Below, one piece after another: positions 24,901-37,041 of a stretch of 64,000 nucleotides of DNA. The notes below the pieces were generated by a model. The model was given only the letters and a program-made list of their open reading frames with translations, made no database searches and was not told where the DNA came from. Both the position numbers and the translations under genes were made by a program. Within the stretch, counting starts at the first letter, position 1. Each line of letters opens with the position of its first letter. The stretch is from Ricinus communis (Eukaryota; Streptophyta; Magnoliopsida; Malpighiales; Euphorbiaceae): NCBI RefSeq assembly GCF_019578655.1, contig NC_063265.1, forward strand, positions 16,230,285 to 16,294,284, given 5' to 3'.

Positions 24901-26035
24901 GGAAAGAGGAAAGACCACAGCTTGCCACTGTTTCATACATAAAATTGCATTTCAACAAATGCAAATTTAGCAATCAGTCACCCTTTTTCCAATCTGCAAA
25001 CCATACAAGAATGTAAAAGCAATAAATTACAATATGCAAAAGAGAACATCCATAGTCCTCGTAACACACAATTTACAAAATGGGAAAAGATACTACATAG
25101 TATGGTATCACAATACTCACAATATGGTCCAACCGGATGCCATAAACACCAAACAGATAAGACGCCTCCATACTTGGTATCTAGCATCAAAGATCACAGT
25201 CAAACCAAAAGGATATGGTCAGCTCAAAATTGACATCTTGTTTGAAAAAAGTCGTTTGCAAGAACTCAGTTCAATTAAACTCTGGCGCAGTAGTGTAGAC
25301 TTTAGCATGAATCCAGTTCTATCAAAATGTCTTTTTCTAAACAAATTGAAAGAATTTAATTTTATCAACTTCAAGCTCTCAGAAAATTAGAAATGACTAA
25401 ATAGAATTAGATTCCAACAATTTTAGATATTTAAACACCCTGATACCAATTGTTTGGAATAAGTCTATTCAATTAAAAAATTATTCATTTCTTTTGAAAT
25501 GCCTTGTTCTCCTAAGTTGAACTCGAGCAACTATGAACTTTCCAAACAAGAGGATTGACTAAACAGAAATGAATTGACATTCTTGCATTTTTCAAACTTT
25601 TAAAACACAGTCATAAAGAAGTTAGCAATTTAGCAAAATTAGATATAAAAATTGGGCAATTTGCCACTTCACAAATCATCTCGCTAAAACATATTTTTAA
25701 TTTCGATATTCAAAATTTATTGCAGCATAAATAAATTTATTTTCAAAATGGAGCTAAAGATAACAGTAGGAGCATAGAGAGTGGTTAAATTTGGGAATGA
25801 AAGTGAAGCAGAAAAGAGAAGAGCTTACAGGAAGAATAAAAGCGCATAAAATAACAGAAACAATTGAAGAAATGGCGGCGCATATAAACCGTCGGATCAT
25901 GAATTCTTTGAGAGAGGAAGGAGGTGGAAGCTGTAAGATAACAGTAGGAGCATAGAGAATCGCGACATAATAGAAAGTCATGGCCGCGCATGCTATAACC
26001 GCCACCTGTTTTGACAAACCTGTTTCTTGCTCCAT
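21959..26035 (-). CDS. FACE2: CAAX prenyl protease 2 (RCE1/FACE2)
   Basis: An ER membrane protease that removes the last three residues of farnesylated or geranylgeranylated CAAX proteins after prenylation. Eight exons on the minus strand join in frame: 25829-26035, 25121-25180, 24721-24927, 24379-24490, 24095-24166, 23823-23885, 22948-23025 and 21959-22092 (310 residues, about the length I recall for Arabidopsis FACE2). All three Rce1 motifs are present: EExxxR (E163, E164, R168 in APLTEELVFR), FxxxH (F193 to H197 in FSLAH) and HxxxN (H250 to N254 in HIFCN). Several hydrophobic segments fit a multi-pass protein. The C-terminus with PDLYNDRTNNC and a final Trp-Asn matches plant homologues. 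Exon 2 (20 codons) was placed by splice sites and by conservation of ASYxxGVYGIR. No lesion is seen. Confidence 0.93.
25513..25595. repeat. dispersed repeat in RCE1 intron 1
   Basis: About 80 bases resemble 47311-47406 in the hydrolase intron. Both share TAAGTTGAA-like, AACTATGA, CTTTCCAAACA, GATTGA and TTGCATTTTT landmarks in the same order. Probably a MITE or retroelement fragment. Its full ends were not defined. Confidence 0.5.
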
Positions 26036-29000
26036 TTTCTAGATTCTCAAATCCTAAATGATCACCGGAGAGTTTCGCGGTGGCTCGGCAGTTTGTGTTG
26101 CCTGTTCGGAGATTCTTTTTATTGTTTCGGGAACTACGGTTGTTGCTTTGCGTCGACTTGTCGTAGAGGACTGATGGGATATTCCTTTTTTCCTCGAGAG
26201 GGTTTCTTATTTTATTTTTCACTTTATCTTATTGTGTTTTCGATTTTGGTGATTTACAGCGAAGCGCAGGGTACGAGTGCCAGCTACCTCTCTGAGATCA
26301 TCTTCAGGCCAATCGAAAATTAGCACGTTCATGTTTCATTTTTAAGAAGAATTTATGAATTTGTCCTAACAAGTAATTTAGTTTTCTATATATTGCACCT
26401 CGATATCATACATTCCTTTTGGGAAAGGTTGCATGCAGACCCCTAAACTATGGCTTGTGGTTCATTTGGGTCTTTTTTTTTTTTTTTGGAAAAACAAAAT
26501 AAAACAAAAATTACTATATAATTTTTTACTTTTTAATAATTTTAATAATTTTAAGTACGTATTTTCCTTTTGGGTAAATTAAAATACATAGTTACAATAT
26601 TTTTATTTTATTACTAAAATATTTTATTAAAATGATTTGGTTATGTACATTTTAATCCATTATTATAGTTGTGTTGCCATATCTAATAAGGATATATTTT
26701 ATTTTAATAATTTATAATTTTGTTAACAAGTCCTAATAAAAAAATTCTTATTCCATTAAAATTAGACATTACTAAATTCTAAAAATTTAAATTACTAAAT
26801 AGTTTAATAATAAATAATTAGAGTCAAAATAATTTAATTCTTACGAATTAAATTTTTTAACAGTGAAATTTTTATTTTTATCATAATTTATAATTATATA
26901 TTTTTATAAAATATATATTATAATTATTAAAAAATAAAATTACATGATACTTTTCCATTATTTTTTTTTGTTTCTATTAAAAACTTTTTCTTCCAAACTA
27001 GCTCATTTAAACTTTTATTAAAGAGAATTATCTAACAATATTAAATTATGCTTATATGAACGAAGACTTTAAATATAATTTGTAAAATTTAAATTTAAAT
27101 TGACGCATCAACACTTTGTTCAGGCAATTATTATAATCACAGTGACTATTATTATCAATAAACCAATTAAGTACTTATTATTATAAAATTAAACAGCCTA
27201 TTGTATCACACAACCACCACATTCTTCCTTTTCCAGCAACATCCACCATCTTTTGTCTTTGTTCTTTTGTTTTTCTTCTTCCCCTTCCATACTCCACCGT
27301 GAATCGCCAAAATCCCATGGCCACTACACCATTCATGCCATTCCTTGAAAGATATATTGAAGTTCCAATCTTTGTACCTACAACTACACGTAGAATAACA
27401 AAATTATGCTTTCAAATCGAAAAGTGATGACCTTGGCGATTGAACAATAAGACTGAATTTCTATTTGATTTTGAATAATATAATCTCTTAAATCCAAAAG
27501 AAACTGAAGACCAAATATTTGATAAAATGCTTAGCTGCCTTATAAGAATCTTCATTATCATGATTAATTAAAAGAACGAACACGTTCCATGTTGTTAAAA
27601 AGAGAGAGATTTGAACTCGCATTGAGCCTCCTACAGATTCTTCTTTCATTGAAGAAATCAAATGCTTCATATGATTGAAGCCTTAATTTTCTTTAAATTT
27701 TTTTCATTTTCACAATTTTTCTGTTTCTTTATGTAAATAATATAAAGAGACTTCTGAAAAAAAAAAGAAAGCAAAGCGATAGATCTAAAGTACCACGCAC
27801 TTTAAGAAAATATTGACCTAATGGCCAATATTAATTGTGTTAAATAAAAGAGCCTATATATTATATAGGGAAAAGAGAATGTTGGCCTCTAAAGTTTAGG
27901 TTAAGAAACAGATTCATTATAATCTATTTTTTAAGTAAATAATAGATTAAATTATATTTTTGTGTCATCTTGATATCTCATGTGACAAAAAAATTAACTG
28001 TCGTTAATTCTTAAATTATTTTTTGACTTTTATTAAAAGTGAAATTCACATTGATTTACAGTGTCACTTAAAATTGATTCGTAATTACAGTTAATGGAAT
28101 AAATAGAATCCATTCCTAATTACAGTTCTTGTACTACTTTGTTAGAGCAACGGTTGAAAACATTGCCACAGATTAATGCCATAAATAAGAGAAGAGGCAA
28201 GGAAGCTTGCCCATGGTGGAAGTGGAGAATAAGAGCAGAGAGCCTTGTTGCAATTCTTATAAACTCGGAAGTTTTCTTGATATTGTTTCTCAGCATAGGC
28301 AGCCACTTGGATTATGCGAGGCACTTGGAATTGCAGAGAGTTAACGTGGTAATTTCTTTCTTACGTTCATTACCCTAGTATTTCTTTCTTTATTGTGGTT
28401 CTTCTCCAACAATCTTGTTCCGATTATTCATCTCTTAGGAAGGCCTCTGTCACCGACATTTTCACCAATCTAATAAAGCAAAAGACAAATGATGGTTGGA
28501 AAACATAAAGACGAAAACAAAAAGTTTCAAACAGATGCAAAATGTAAAACAACCTAAGAGCATGTGCATATAGGTAACTGATTTGTTAATATACCCAATT
28601 CCTGGTTGCTAATTCATCAAATTTAGGTACGTGGAGCGAGATTATCACATAGAACGTAGCATGCTCATTTGTCCCAATCAAGCTAACCTGCATGTGATTA
28701 AAACTTCTTTCCACGACTTCCATCAGAGATGGAAAGTATGCTAACATCTGCAGCACCATTGGTTTTGTGAATTGTCGGTTAGTTTCATTGATTCCATCTA
28801 ATTTGTATTTTTTAAGAAAGAAATAGATAATAATAATAATAATAATAATAAGAAAGATATAAGTATAAAAAATGAAGGCCAGAGATGAGAGAAATATTGC
28901 CATATCTTGTTTGATTAACGATAATTAATTTTTCAATCTAATGAATTGTTAAAATAATATAAAAATATAATTTTATTTATTAATTATTTCAAAAGATATA

Positions 29001-29604
29001 TCAAAAAATTAATTGCCTCTTCAGCCTAAATACACTTTTTTTGTCTATATTGTATTTTTGATAAAAAAATTTATATTAGAAATTAAAAGAATATAAAGGA
29101 CTTAAATAGTCTTCAGGTTATATTTCATTTTTCTTTTTGAGATGTAATTAATATATATTAGTTATTTCATACTTCTTACCTCTATACATATAGATTAAGA
29201 CATTTATTTATTAATATTTATAATTTATTGGAAATAATTAAATAAAACTCTTTACACTTTTCATCTGTCATTAATTTTTGTAAGGAAGAGAATTAAAGCA
29301 CTTGAGCACCAAAAGAATATTTTGTAAAAGACGAAAGAAAGAAGGGCAGTGTAGTAATAGCAAGCTGCAAAAAATGTCATCAAAGCGTCATCCGGCGAAT
29401 CTCCCGCCGTAAGCACCCATTCTAGACACCCAAAGCCCCTACGGAAAGTCAATTATACCCTTACTCTACTCGTACAAAAACCAGTTTTATATCTTCTCCT
29501 TTTACTTTTTCAAGAAGAATCTTTTTCACTCTCTTCACACTGACATTAACATTCTCCTCTCCGATCCCCAATTCCAAAACCCTAAAAGACCACTAACCTG
29601 ACCC
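26036..29604. other. intergenic DNA, no gene recognised
   Basis: The first 100 bases are a less AT-rich RCE1 leader. The rest is AT-rich. A segment at 26424-26500 resembles the ends of dispersed repeats seen near 52.7 and 54.5 kb (a 'CCCCTAAACTATGG ... CATTTGGGTC' pattern). A 79-codon plus-strand frame at 28139-28378 has normal composition but no family I recognise. A (TAA)n run occupies 28826-28851. The last 100 bases hold the leader of the YIP1 gene. Confidence 0.5.
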
Positions 29605-30369
29605 ATGACAAAAGAATTCACCGTGCCGCCAGTAATATTTCCTTCAGGCGGAAATCCCACTGTCGCCGGAGCCTCCAACATGCAACAACGCCGTGTTCCC
29701 ACGGCGCCGTTTCAACCTCCCCGGCCATCAAACTCAGGAATCCCATTCATGTCGTTCGAGATCGGTTCCGCTACAACTGCAGCACCTTTCGGCGCCGGAC
29801 CAATAGGAGGAGGTGGCTCTGCTGTATCCTCTGCCGGTGCCAATTTTGACGACGAAGAACCACTTCTCGATGAACTCGGCATCCATCCAGATCAAATCTG
29901 GAGAAAGACGAAATCGATCTTGAATCCATTCCGGGTCAACCCGAACGTCCACAAAGATTCGGATCTATCCGGTCCGATCTTTTTATACCTATCTCTTTGT
30001 TTATTTCAATTACTCGCTGGGAAAATCCAATTTGGCGTGATATTGGGGTGGATTGTTGTATCGTCGATATTTTTGTACGTGGTGTTCAATATGCTAGCTG
30101 GGAGAAACGGGAATTTAGATCTGCATACGTGTACAAGTGTAATTGGCTACTGTTTATTACCGGTAGTTATTTTATCAGCGATCTCGTTATTTTTACCCAA
30201 CGGTGGGCCTATAAGGTTTATGATCGCTGGTCTGTTTGTGATATGGGCTACTAGGGTCTGTACGAATCTAATGGTATCAGTTGCTGATGGAGGCGAAGAA
30301 CATCGTGGATTGATTTCGTATGCTTGTTTCTTGATTTACACTCTGTTTTCTTTGCTTGTTATATTTTAA
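29605..30369 (+). CDS. YIP1-family membrane protein (YIPF5/Yip1p-like)
   Basis: Encodes 254 residues in one exon. Yip1/YIPF proteins are five-pass membrane proteins of the ER, Golgi and trans-Golgi that bind Rab GTPases and help vesicle traffic. The cytosolic N-terminal half (1-120) is Pro/Gly/Ala-rich, with an acidic patch FDDEEPLLDELGI at 81-93 that is typical of YIPF5-type proteins. The Yip1 domain follows, with the DLSGP motif at 120-124 and five hydrophobic segments near 124-139, 142-164, 177-198, 202-224 and 234-254. The GY of the second family motif is at 181-182 (IGYCLLP). The start gives the full-length N-terminus, and an in-frame stop precedes it. Which Arabidopsis YIP it matches best is not decided here. 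Confidence 0.92.
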   Translation: MTKEFTVPPVIFPSGGNPTVAGASNMQQRRVPTAPFQPPRPSNSGIPFMSFEIGSATTAAPFGAGPIGGGGSAVSSAGANFDDEEPLLDELGIHPDQIWRKTKSILNPFRVNPNVHKDSDLSGPIFLYLSLCLFQLLAGKIQFGVILGWIVVSSIFLYVVFNMLAGRNGNLDLHTCTSVIGYCLLPVVILSAISLFLPNGGPIRFMIAGLFVIWATRVCTNLMVSVADGGEEHRGLISYACFLIYTLFSLLVIF

Positions 30370-33300
30370 TGAATAATGAGAATTCATGTTGATTTTTCTT
30401 TTGTAGTTTTAAAAATGTCATAGTTTTTTTTTTCTTTTTTTTTTTAATTAAAAAAACGTTTGTTACAAGTTTATCATGAATCTAATGTAATGTTGACCTT
30501 GGTAAAGTCATGATTTTTTGTGGGCAAAAAAGGTATATGTAGAAATGATGGTTATGCCTGTAAATTGATATATTAACGTGTTTAGTGCAACGTAGTATTT
30601 TGGTTGTTCTATTAGATACTTAGAATGTTTGGCGCAAAATTTTTTCATCAGATAATGTTAGTTTGTGCTATGAAGTATGAGCTTGGTTTCTGAATTAAAT
30701 AGCTAAACCAAACTAACTTAGATATAGTATGGAATTTGATGTACAAAATTATGCGAGTGAGCTTGTCTCATACTGTTGTTAGGAGATGGTCTCTGGTTCA
30801 TGCTGGGCAGGAGCTTTTGTCTATTATCTGCAATTTTTTTATTATTAATTCATTTTGCGGGCATCATAATTTGTCGCTCTAAGTTCTTATGCAATCCCTT
30901 CCCTTGCAAGTCCTGTCTGTTGCTTTTTGGTGTATCTGAGTACTGATCTATGTTCTTACCCCACTGTTCACCTAGTGAATCACTCCAAGATCTGAAATTC
31001 TTTGCTGACTTGGGGAAGCCTTCAATTTTCTTTTGTGCATATAAGTCCTGGTTTGCATTAATTGTCTTGTAAAATCATAAATCTGAAAGTACTGTAATTT
31101 GTTTTTTGAATGGTAATGTTTCTGTACTATGCAAATTTCTGTATCCAAGGCATTTAGTCCATATTGACAATACGATTTTGATAGAGCTTGATCCATGCAT
31201 GCAATTAAGGTACTCTTTTCTTGTTAATTTGGTGTTCTGCATAGCTTGTTTGCATGAAGTAGCTTGTTTCTTGGAGTTATCATTTGCAGTGTTCTACAAG
31301 TATCATCTGCCCATTCTGTTGGAACAAAATGCTTGTCTTGAGATTATAACAGTATCCTGGACTTTGATTATGCTTATTACTTTTCATTATTGTAAAGTTA
31401 TTCTGGAACAGTGGGGCAACATTCATGCGCCGCAGAAATACTTAGGATAAGATGGGCGATTTACATGGGGGAACTTTTAGCCTTGGTAATAAGTATCTAC
31501 TCTTTCAATTCACTGAAAGTTTCAGGCTGAGCTAAGCACCATTGATTTTAGGAGTTTCTTATCTGCGAATCGTGTCACATCAACCACTTCTTAGGTAGAG
31601 CATTATGAAGTTTAAATTGTTTGTGAATTCTTCTTCTGTATAATTGTGGGAATGGCTTGTTATGAAGAATAGGCTAACATAGTTGATCATGCCAGCAACT
31701 GTCTGATGTGGCTATTTTCTTAAAAATAAATTTCTAAGATCTCGATGTGCTCTTTTTAAAAAGATTGGTGCATAATAATCTTGTGTTCTTGATTAGTGTG
31801 GGGATGTTGCTGGCTTTCCTCCATGTTTGATGGTTTCACATGACTTATCTTCGCTTCTTTAGTTGCTGTAGGGAAACCATACTAATGAATTAGTGTAACA
31901 TCATCAGGCAGTATCTTTTGACTCATGCTTGAGATTAACTGGATGTATTCTAGGATTAGTATTAAAGTAATTGTAGGACTTCTTTCTCTAATGTGATTAG
32001 TATTAATATGTTATATGGAGATTACTTGTGACGGTCTATCTCTTACCTATTGGGAACCATAAGGCACAAGTTTTAGAAGTTTGAGCTTTATCACAGTCAC
32101 AGCTTCAATGTTTCGAAGATATTGAAAGATCCTCACTTTTAGCTTCTCTAAGTTTTAGACTCGAGAATGGTTCTGCGCATAAATCGGTAACTTCATTCTG
32201 CATCTTTACCTCAGTATGTCCAAATTGTGTTTTTGAAATTGTATAAAATAGTGGCATGCTAAGTGGATGGGGAAGTAAAAACAGATGGTACGATAGGAAC
32301 CGCTACTGTTCTTCTCCTTGTGTAGTCATAATTGTGGAGCAAATTGTGCTCTTCTTGCTTGTGAATTGTACTTTTTGATGATTGAAACAACTTTACTGGT
32401 TTAGGTTGTCATAGTAAATATATACTTTTTCTGCGGTCCCTTTGTGGTGGTAGAAAGGGCATTGGGAATTTAAGAATTTGAGATTGCAGCTGAACATCAA
32501 AATGTGGCCTTTGAGATGGCATGTGTTGGTATGTTGGATGTCACCTTTCCCTTATCAGGTGCAACTGCATGAATCCGTATTGTAGTTTGGGCTCTCCTCA
32601 ACCATCAGGGCTTCAACACTTTTGAGGTTGACCATCATGAGTCTTATCTGTTTCTATTTTCAATCAAATATCAATGGTAGACTGTTGCCAGTGGTAAAGT
32701 TCAGATGCCAAAGAAAATTTGAACACTGAGGTGAACAACCTCTTGAAACTTGGCATGTCCTGTTGGCTGGTGAAAAGACTTCATCTGAGAGGATCTGCAT
32801 AATTTTTAATGCCCTTCAATACAGGGACGATAAGGACATGGATAAGTACAGATGTTAGAATTTCATGGTGGTTGAAACTCTAGTTGAGATTGTTAATACT
32901 GTCGTTATATTGGAGAAAGTGCTGAATAATCGTCTTTTCAGTTGAGGTTGTTAGGTCTACTTCTGTTGACCTTAATATGGATTGTTTAGGTGGAAAACAA
33001 AGCAGCAGCTCATCCTACTAACTAAAAAAGCCATTATTTTGATCATTAACAGCTTCCACTATTCTAGTATGCATTACAATTCATAGATGATTAACTCAAG
33101 CAATTTCAGACAAAAAGTTTAAGAACTTGAGAAATCCATTCTTCTTGTTTATTAACTAAAATTACAAATGCTGGATTCTTAACTTCATAATATTTGTTTT
33201 CTGAAAAAAGAATTTGTATTTTTTGCAATGTTATCGAACCGAGTTGGGTACTCGATTGTTATAATTTAATAAAAAAAATGATTTATTTATCAAAATTATC

Positions 33301-33567
33301 CTTGGTCTATATCTATCTTTGGATTAATATTTATTTTCTGAACTGCTGAATTGGTACTTGCTGTTGTTATTTTCCTATATAATTTCTTGAACACTAATGG
33401 AAAAAGAAGGAAAACATATGCCCATGTCAGCAACACGTAAGGTGGAGTTTAGAGTAGCTAAGAGAAGATAGTTATTGTCCCTTTAAAAAAACTGAAGCTC
33501 TAAATTCTGTTTGATGGTTGTTGATTTGTTGAAGATAGTTCTACTTACCACCTTCCTGGCTCCCCAG

Positions 33568-33622
<55 letters not shown>

Positions 33623-33674
33623 GTATATATATATCTTGCATAAACCCAATGTTGTTCACCGACAAACTAGAGCA
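30370..33674. other. 3.3-kb region with no recognised gene
   Basis: The first few hundred bases probably hold the YIP1 3' UTR. The remainder is noticeably less AT-rich than most spacers here and reads like intron or untranslated RNA, but no frame over 115 codons and no known protein motif occurs. An unannotated non-coding transcript or a long leader of the gene at 33675 is possible. A (CT)n then (TA)n microsatellite occupies 33570-33634. Confidence 0.45.
33570..33634. repeat. compound (CT)n(TA)n microsatellite
   Basis: About 18 CT units run into about 14 TA units, ending 41 bases before the ATG of the small gene at 33675. The TA part could act as a weak TATA region and the CT part as a leader pyrimidine patch, but this position effect is inferred only. 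Confidence 0.85.
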
Positions 33675-33995
33675 ATGGCTTCTGCAGTTGCTAAGGAACC
33701 CTCAAAAGTTGCAGTAGATGTTGAAGACGATGAAGAAGAGCTCTTCGAAATTGATATCGAGGCAGTCAACAGCATCCCTCCACCTCATTACTGGGAAAGC
33801 TACTTCACAGCAGCAGGAAGCAGTGCACTTCTTGCTAATTGTTTGTTGCCAATCGCAGATGTTTCAAGTGCAGTTCCAACTCCATCTACTGTATGCAATG
33901 CTTTGTCTTTGGCAGAACAGCTCATGTTTTTCAGGTCGCAGACTCCTCATCAGTCTTTCCAAGAGCTTCTGCTTGGAAGCAATATTACCACATAG
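33675..33995 (+). CDS. small acidic protein of unknown function
   Basis: A 106-codon single exon. I do not recognise the family with confidence. The N-terminal third is acidic (VDVEDDEEELFEIDIEAV, residues 18-35) and is followed by a tidy motif IPPPHYWESYF (38-48), then a hydrophobic, Ser-rich part (LLANCLLPIADVSS). The composition and the compact PPPHYWE motif look like a real conserved plant protein rather than noise. There is no signal peptide or clear membrane helix. AATAAA occurs at 34004-34009, nine bases after the stop, so polyadenylation there would be unusually close. A frame extending 18 codons upstream runs through the TA repeat and is unlikely to be used. Confidence 0.6.
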   Translation: MASAVAKEPSKVAVDVEDDEEELFEIDIEAVNSIPPPHYWESYFTAAGSSALLANCLLPIADVSSAVPTPSTVCNALSLAEQLMFFRSQTPHQSFQELLLGSNITT

Positions 33996-35474
33996 AATTA
34001 AAGAATAAAAATGATGGCAGTTCATGCCATCACAGGTGTATGAAAAACTTGCTAAATTTATATAGAATTTGTCCAATTTAGTTACGAAAAAAAAGCATAA
34101 TCTAAATGACTATAGCCCTTTTCCAGATTATGAATTTTAATAGTCACGACCTGGATTATATATACATATCATTTTGTTCCATGCGTATTTGGTGCATGAA
34201 CCGTATCGGTCTGCATATTTAATATAATTTAGAAATACCAGTAAAGTCTAGTTTAACACTGTTTTTTCAGATAAGCTTTCGACTTTCTTTTTTCTATACT
34301 TTCAGAATCTGCTTTTTCATAAGCAAATTTTAAAAATGTAGAAAAGTTAAAAAATCCAGTTCTTTCTAAAAGTTACTTTCAGAATAGCTGAAGAATTAAA
34401 AAAAATTACAACCTCTATTGTAGGTATATATACACAGACACAAAGAATTCCCAAATCGCAGATGGAAAGAATTCCTGAAAATGATGGGATATCAGAATTT
34501 TGTTTATTTTGGTCCAGCAAATCACAGAAGGGATTTCAAATCTCGTTTAGTTTGTTCTTCTGAATGATTCCATATTTCATTTTCTTTTTCTGTGGTGATA
34601 TCTACAGTGCTAAAGAAAAAGACAGTACACAGAAATCATAAGAGCAATATCTTAAGGATAATTTACTACTGTCTGATGGTGTTATTCCTTGTTCATTGAT
34701 ATTGTAGTGCGAATATTTCCAAGTTGGATACAAGAATAGCAGTGATCTTTAGAAGATTTCAGAAGATTCTGGAGAAACGAAGGTTGGATCATTTTTGCCC
34801 TCCGAATTTGTTCTGAAAAAATTTTAAATCGTTAGATTTATTAGATTGAATCACAAACATTAAATAAAAAGTTTTACTAATAAAATAATTACAATATAAG
34901 TGAGCATTCGTTATTAATACACGTGGACAATATTTTCTCGATTGTGCTCTCTTTTTTTGAGGTGGATTCTTAGCATATTGAGTATAGATTTTTGGTACCT
35001 TTAGTATGGACTCCAAAGTGGTGATTTGACGTCTATTACTAGTTGCTTAAATTTGTATGGTATGATTTCTAATCTCCCAACAATTAGATTCTACTTTTTG
35101 ATGCTTCTTCTACTTTAAGTAAGATTCTTCGTCCTTTGACTTATCTATGATTCTACTATAAAGCTTCATACTTTCGGTTATTCTATATTTAAAGAAAAAA
35201 GCCTTTAAATAATCGGAAATATACTTTAAATAAGTCAAATTGTTACTAGAATTGCAACTTCTGTTAAGAGCAGGACCACTTAAAACATAGATCAATTATA
35301 TTATGATTTTGCTTTAAAATATTGAAATGAATAATGAAAATTGAATAAAGCATAAACTTAATCCAATCACTACCTCTAACTATATAACCCAGCCACCTCC
35401 ATCGAACACCCACTGATCATTGTTGCACCACCTCTTTTTATTTGATTATATATTGTTATCGGTAAAGGTGATGA
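33996..35474. other. intergenic DNA, no gene seen
   Basis: AT-rich spacer without recognisable coding region. Frames at 34789-35016 and 35110-35295 on the minus strand are low-complexity and unsupported. Confidence 0.55.
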
Positions 35475-35591
35475 TGGCTGGAGGTGACAAGAACAACGGG
35501 CATGGCTGAAGGCGACAAGGACAACGAACGTGGCTGGAGGCGACGACGACAATGAGCGTTGCTAGACGCGACAAGGACAATGGCGTGGCTG
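35475..35591. repeat. 28-bp minisatellite, four copies
   Basis: Copies at 35475-35502, 35503-35530, 35531-35558 and 35559-35585 (27 bp), then six bases of a fifth. The unit has a GC-rich core (TGGCTGGAGGCGACAAGGAC followed by AACGAGCG). Copies differ at 3 to 8 positions. GC content is far above the surrounding spacer. Confidence 0.85.
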
Positions 35592-35595
35592 TATG

Positions 35596-35674
35596 AACGT
35601 CGAGCGAATTAAGAAGAGCGACAGTCGATGAACATCAAGCGAATGAAGAGGAGTGATGGACACTGAACGTCAAG
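35596..35674. repeat. 35-bp minisatellite, 2.3 copies
   Basis: Copies at 35596-35630 and 35631-35665 plus nine bases of a third. Each begins AACGTC or AACATC, then GAGCGAAT or AAGCGAAT, then an A/G-rich stretch. It directly follows the 28-bp array but uses an unrelated unit. Confidence 0.75.
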
Positions 35675-37041
35675 TTTTTGTTTCTCTTTTCTTTTCTTTT
35701 TTTGGTGGGTCTCAGTTGATTTGGTGGATTAATAGGAAAGATGGAGGTCATTGGTGGTGACGATGAATATTGATTTAATGGAGATCGTATGTTTGACGGA
35801 TTTAATAGAGGTAGAAATAGTGGTCACAGTAAATTTTTTAATTTTAAGAATAAAATTTTTGAATTTAATTATTTATATTTAAATATATAATTAGAATCCA
35901 CATTTTTATATGCTATTGGACCAGTAAATTTTACTGTGCTTCACTACTAAAAAGGAGTTAACGGGTTAACAGATTGGATACAATTGAATTCTTATAAGAA
36001 ATTGAAGAATGATGTTGATCTAATTTGAAGAATTAAACCTAAGGTTTAATTGTACATTCTGAATTAGTCCAAAAGCTCTTTTTTTTTTTTTTTTAATCTT
36101 ATGCCTTGCCTTCATAGTAGTAAATCTCTACTTATGTTTCATAAGAAGAAAGGAGGATTACTGACTGCCATAGATGGCCAACATCAGCCCAGAAAAGCAC
36201 AAGTATTTGACTGTATCACATCTCTTTTTTTTTTTTCCCCTTTTTACCTTAATCTTCAATTTTTGAAAAGAAAAGAATTAGAATTAGAACGTGGAGCAGA
36301 TGGTCTGCAGGATAAAATAAAAGGATTGATTAATTTTATTTTATTCATTAAAAGGACAACACGCTATGGGCTATGGACCAAGAGGGAATAATCACCCCTT
36401 ACCCAGCATCGAGGTCTAATTGTCCTTTCAGCCTGAAGAAGGCATCACAGCATAATATTGTTAAGGATTTTCTAGTGTACAATGAGTCTTTGTCAGCTAA
36501 TCAATCAACATATCTCGTTAAAAAAAAGAAAGAACAGGAACACCAAGCATGGCCAATGTTTTAGGGAGATCACATGTCTTATAATGATTCACTTGTTGAA
36601 AATGAAGATACATGCCACCAATTGGTGTCTATTAGTTAGACAGTACAGCTAACTGTTATCCTCTGTATTGTTATACTGTTAACAGATTTTAAGTGTATTT
36701 ATCACCTACACGTTTGTTCATATCTCTTATAACTCTGTTCAAATCTAATATTATATAACATATATATTTCATCAATGAATACAAGTAACTTAATTCTCTG
36801 AAAATAACACTATCAAACAGCTGTCTGTAATAATTAATGTAAACTTGCAAGGAGACAATAGAATCCACACATCTTCAAACAGCAGTTCTTAATACATTTC
36901 TAAACAATGGCAGACACAATAAGATAGCAGTGATTCTCTTCCTGCATGCAACCTAATTTTTTTTTTTTTTCTTTTTAGTAGGTTTTATTAATGATCATCA
37001 ATATGATTCAGAACTATAAAGATTCTGATGAAATAGATCCA
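35675..37041. other. intergenic DNA with a possible LTR-like fragment
   Basis: Homopolymer T runs at 36079-36095, 36220-36236 and 36957-36971. A stretch at about 36594-36808 has the texture of a Ty1/copia LTR end: TGTTATCCTCTGTATTG, a TATA-rich centre, then TTTCATCAATGAATACAAG and a polypyrimidine-like end. No matching 5-bp target duplication was found, so the LTR reading is weak. Frames at 36101-36564 are not recognised. Confidence 0.4.

Noticed and set aside
28139..28378. 79-codon frame with a KWRIRAESLVAILI segment
   Set aside because: Normal composition but no family match I can name, no splice partners and frames open on both strands. Left as unassigned intergenic sequence.
33483..33665. 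Minus-strand frame with RERERERERE
   Set aside because: Simply the CT microsatellite read on the other strand.
36594..36808. Solo copia-type LTR
   Set aside because: The texture is LTR-like, but I found no matching target-site duplication and no clear TG...CA pair of ends. Kept only as a remark.
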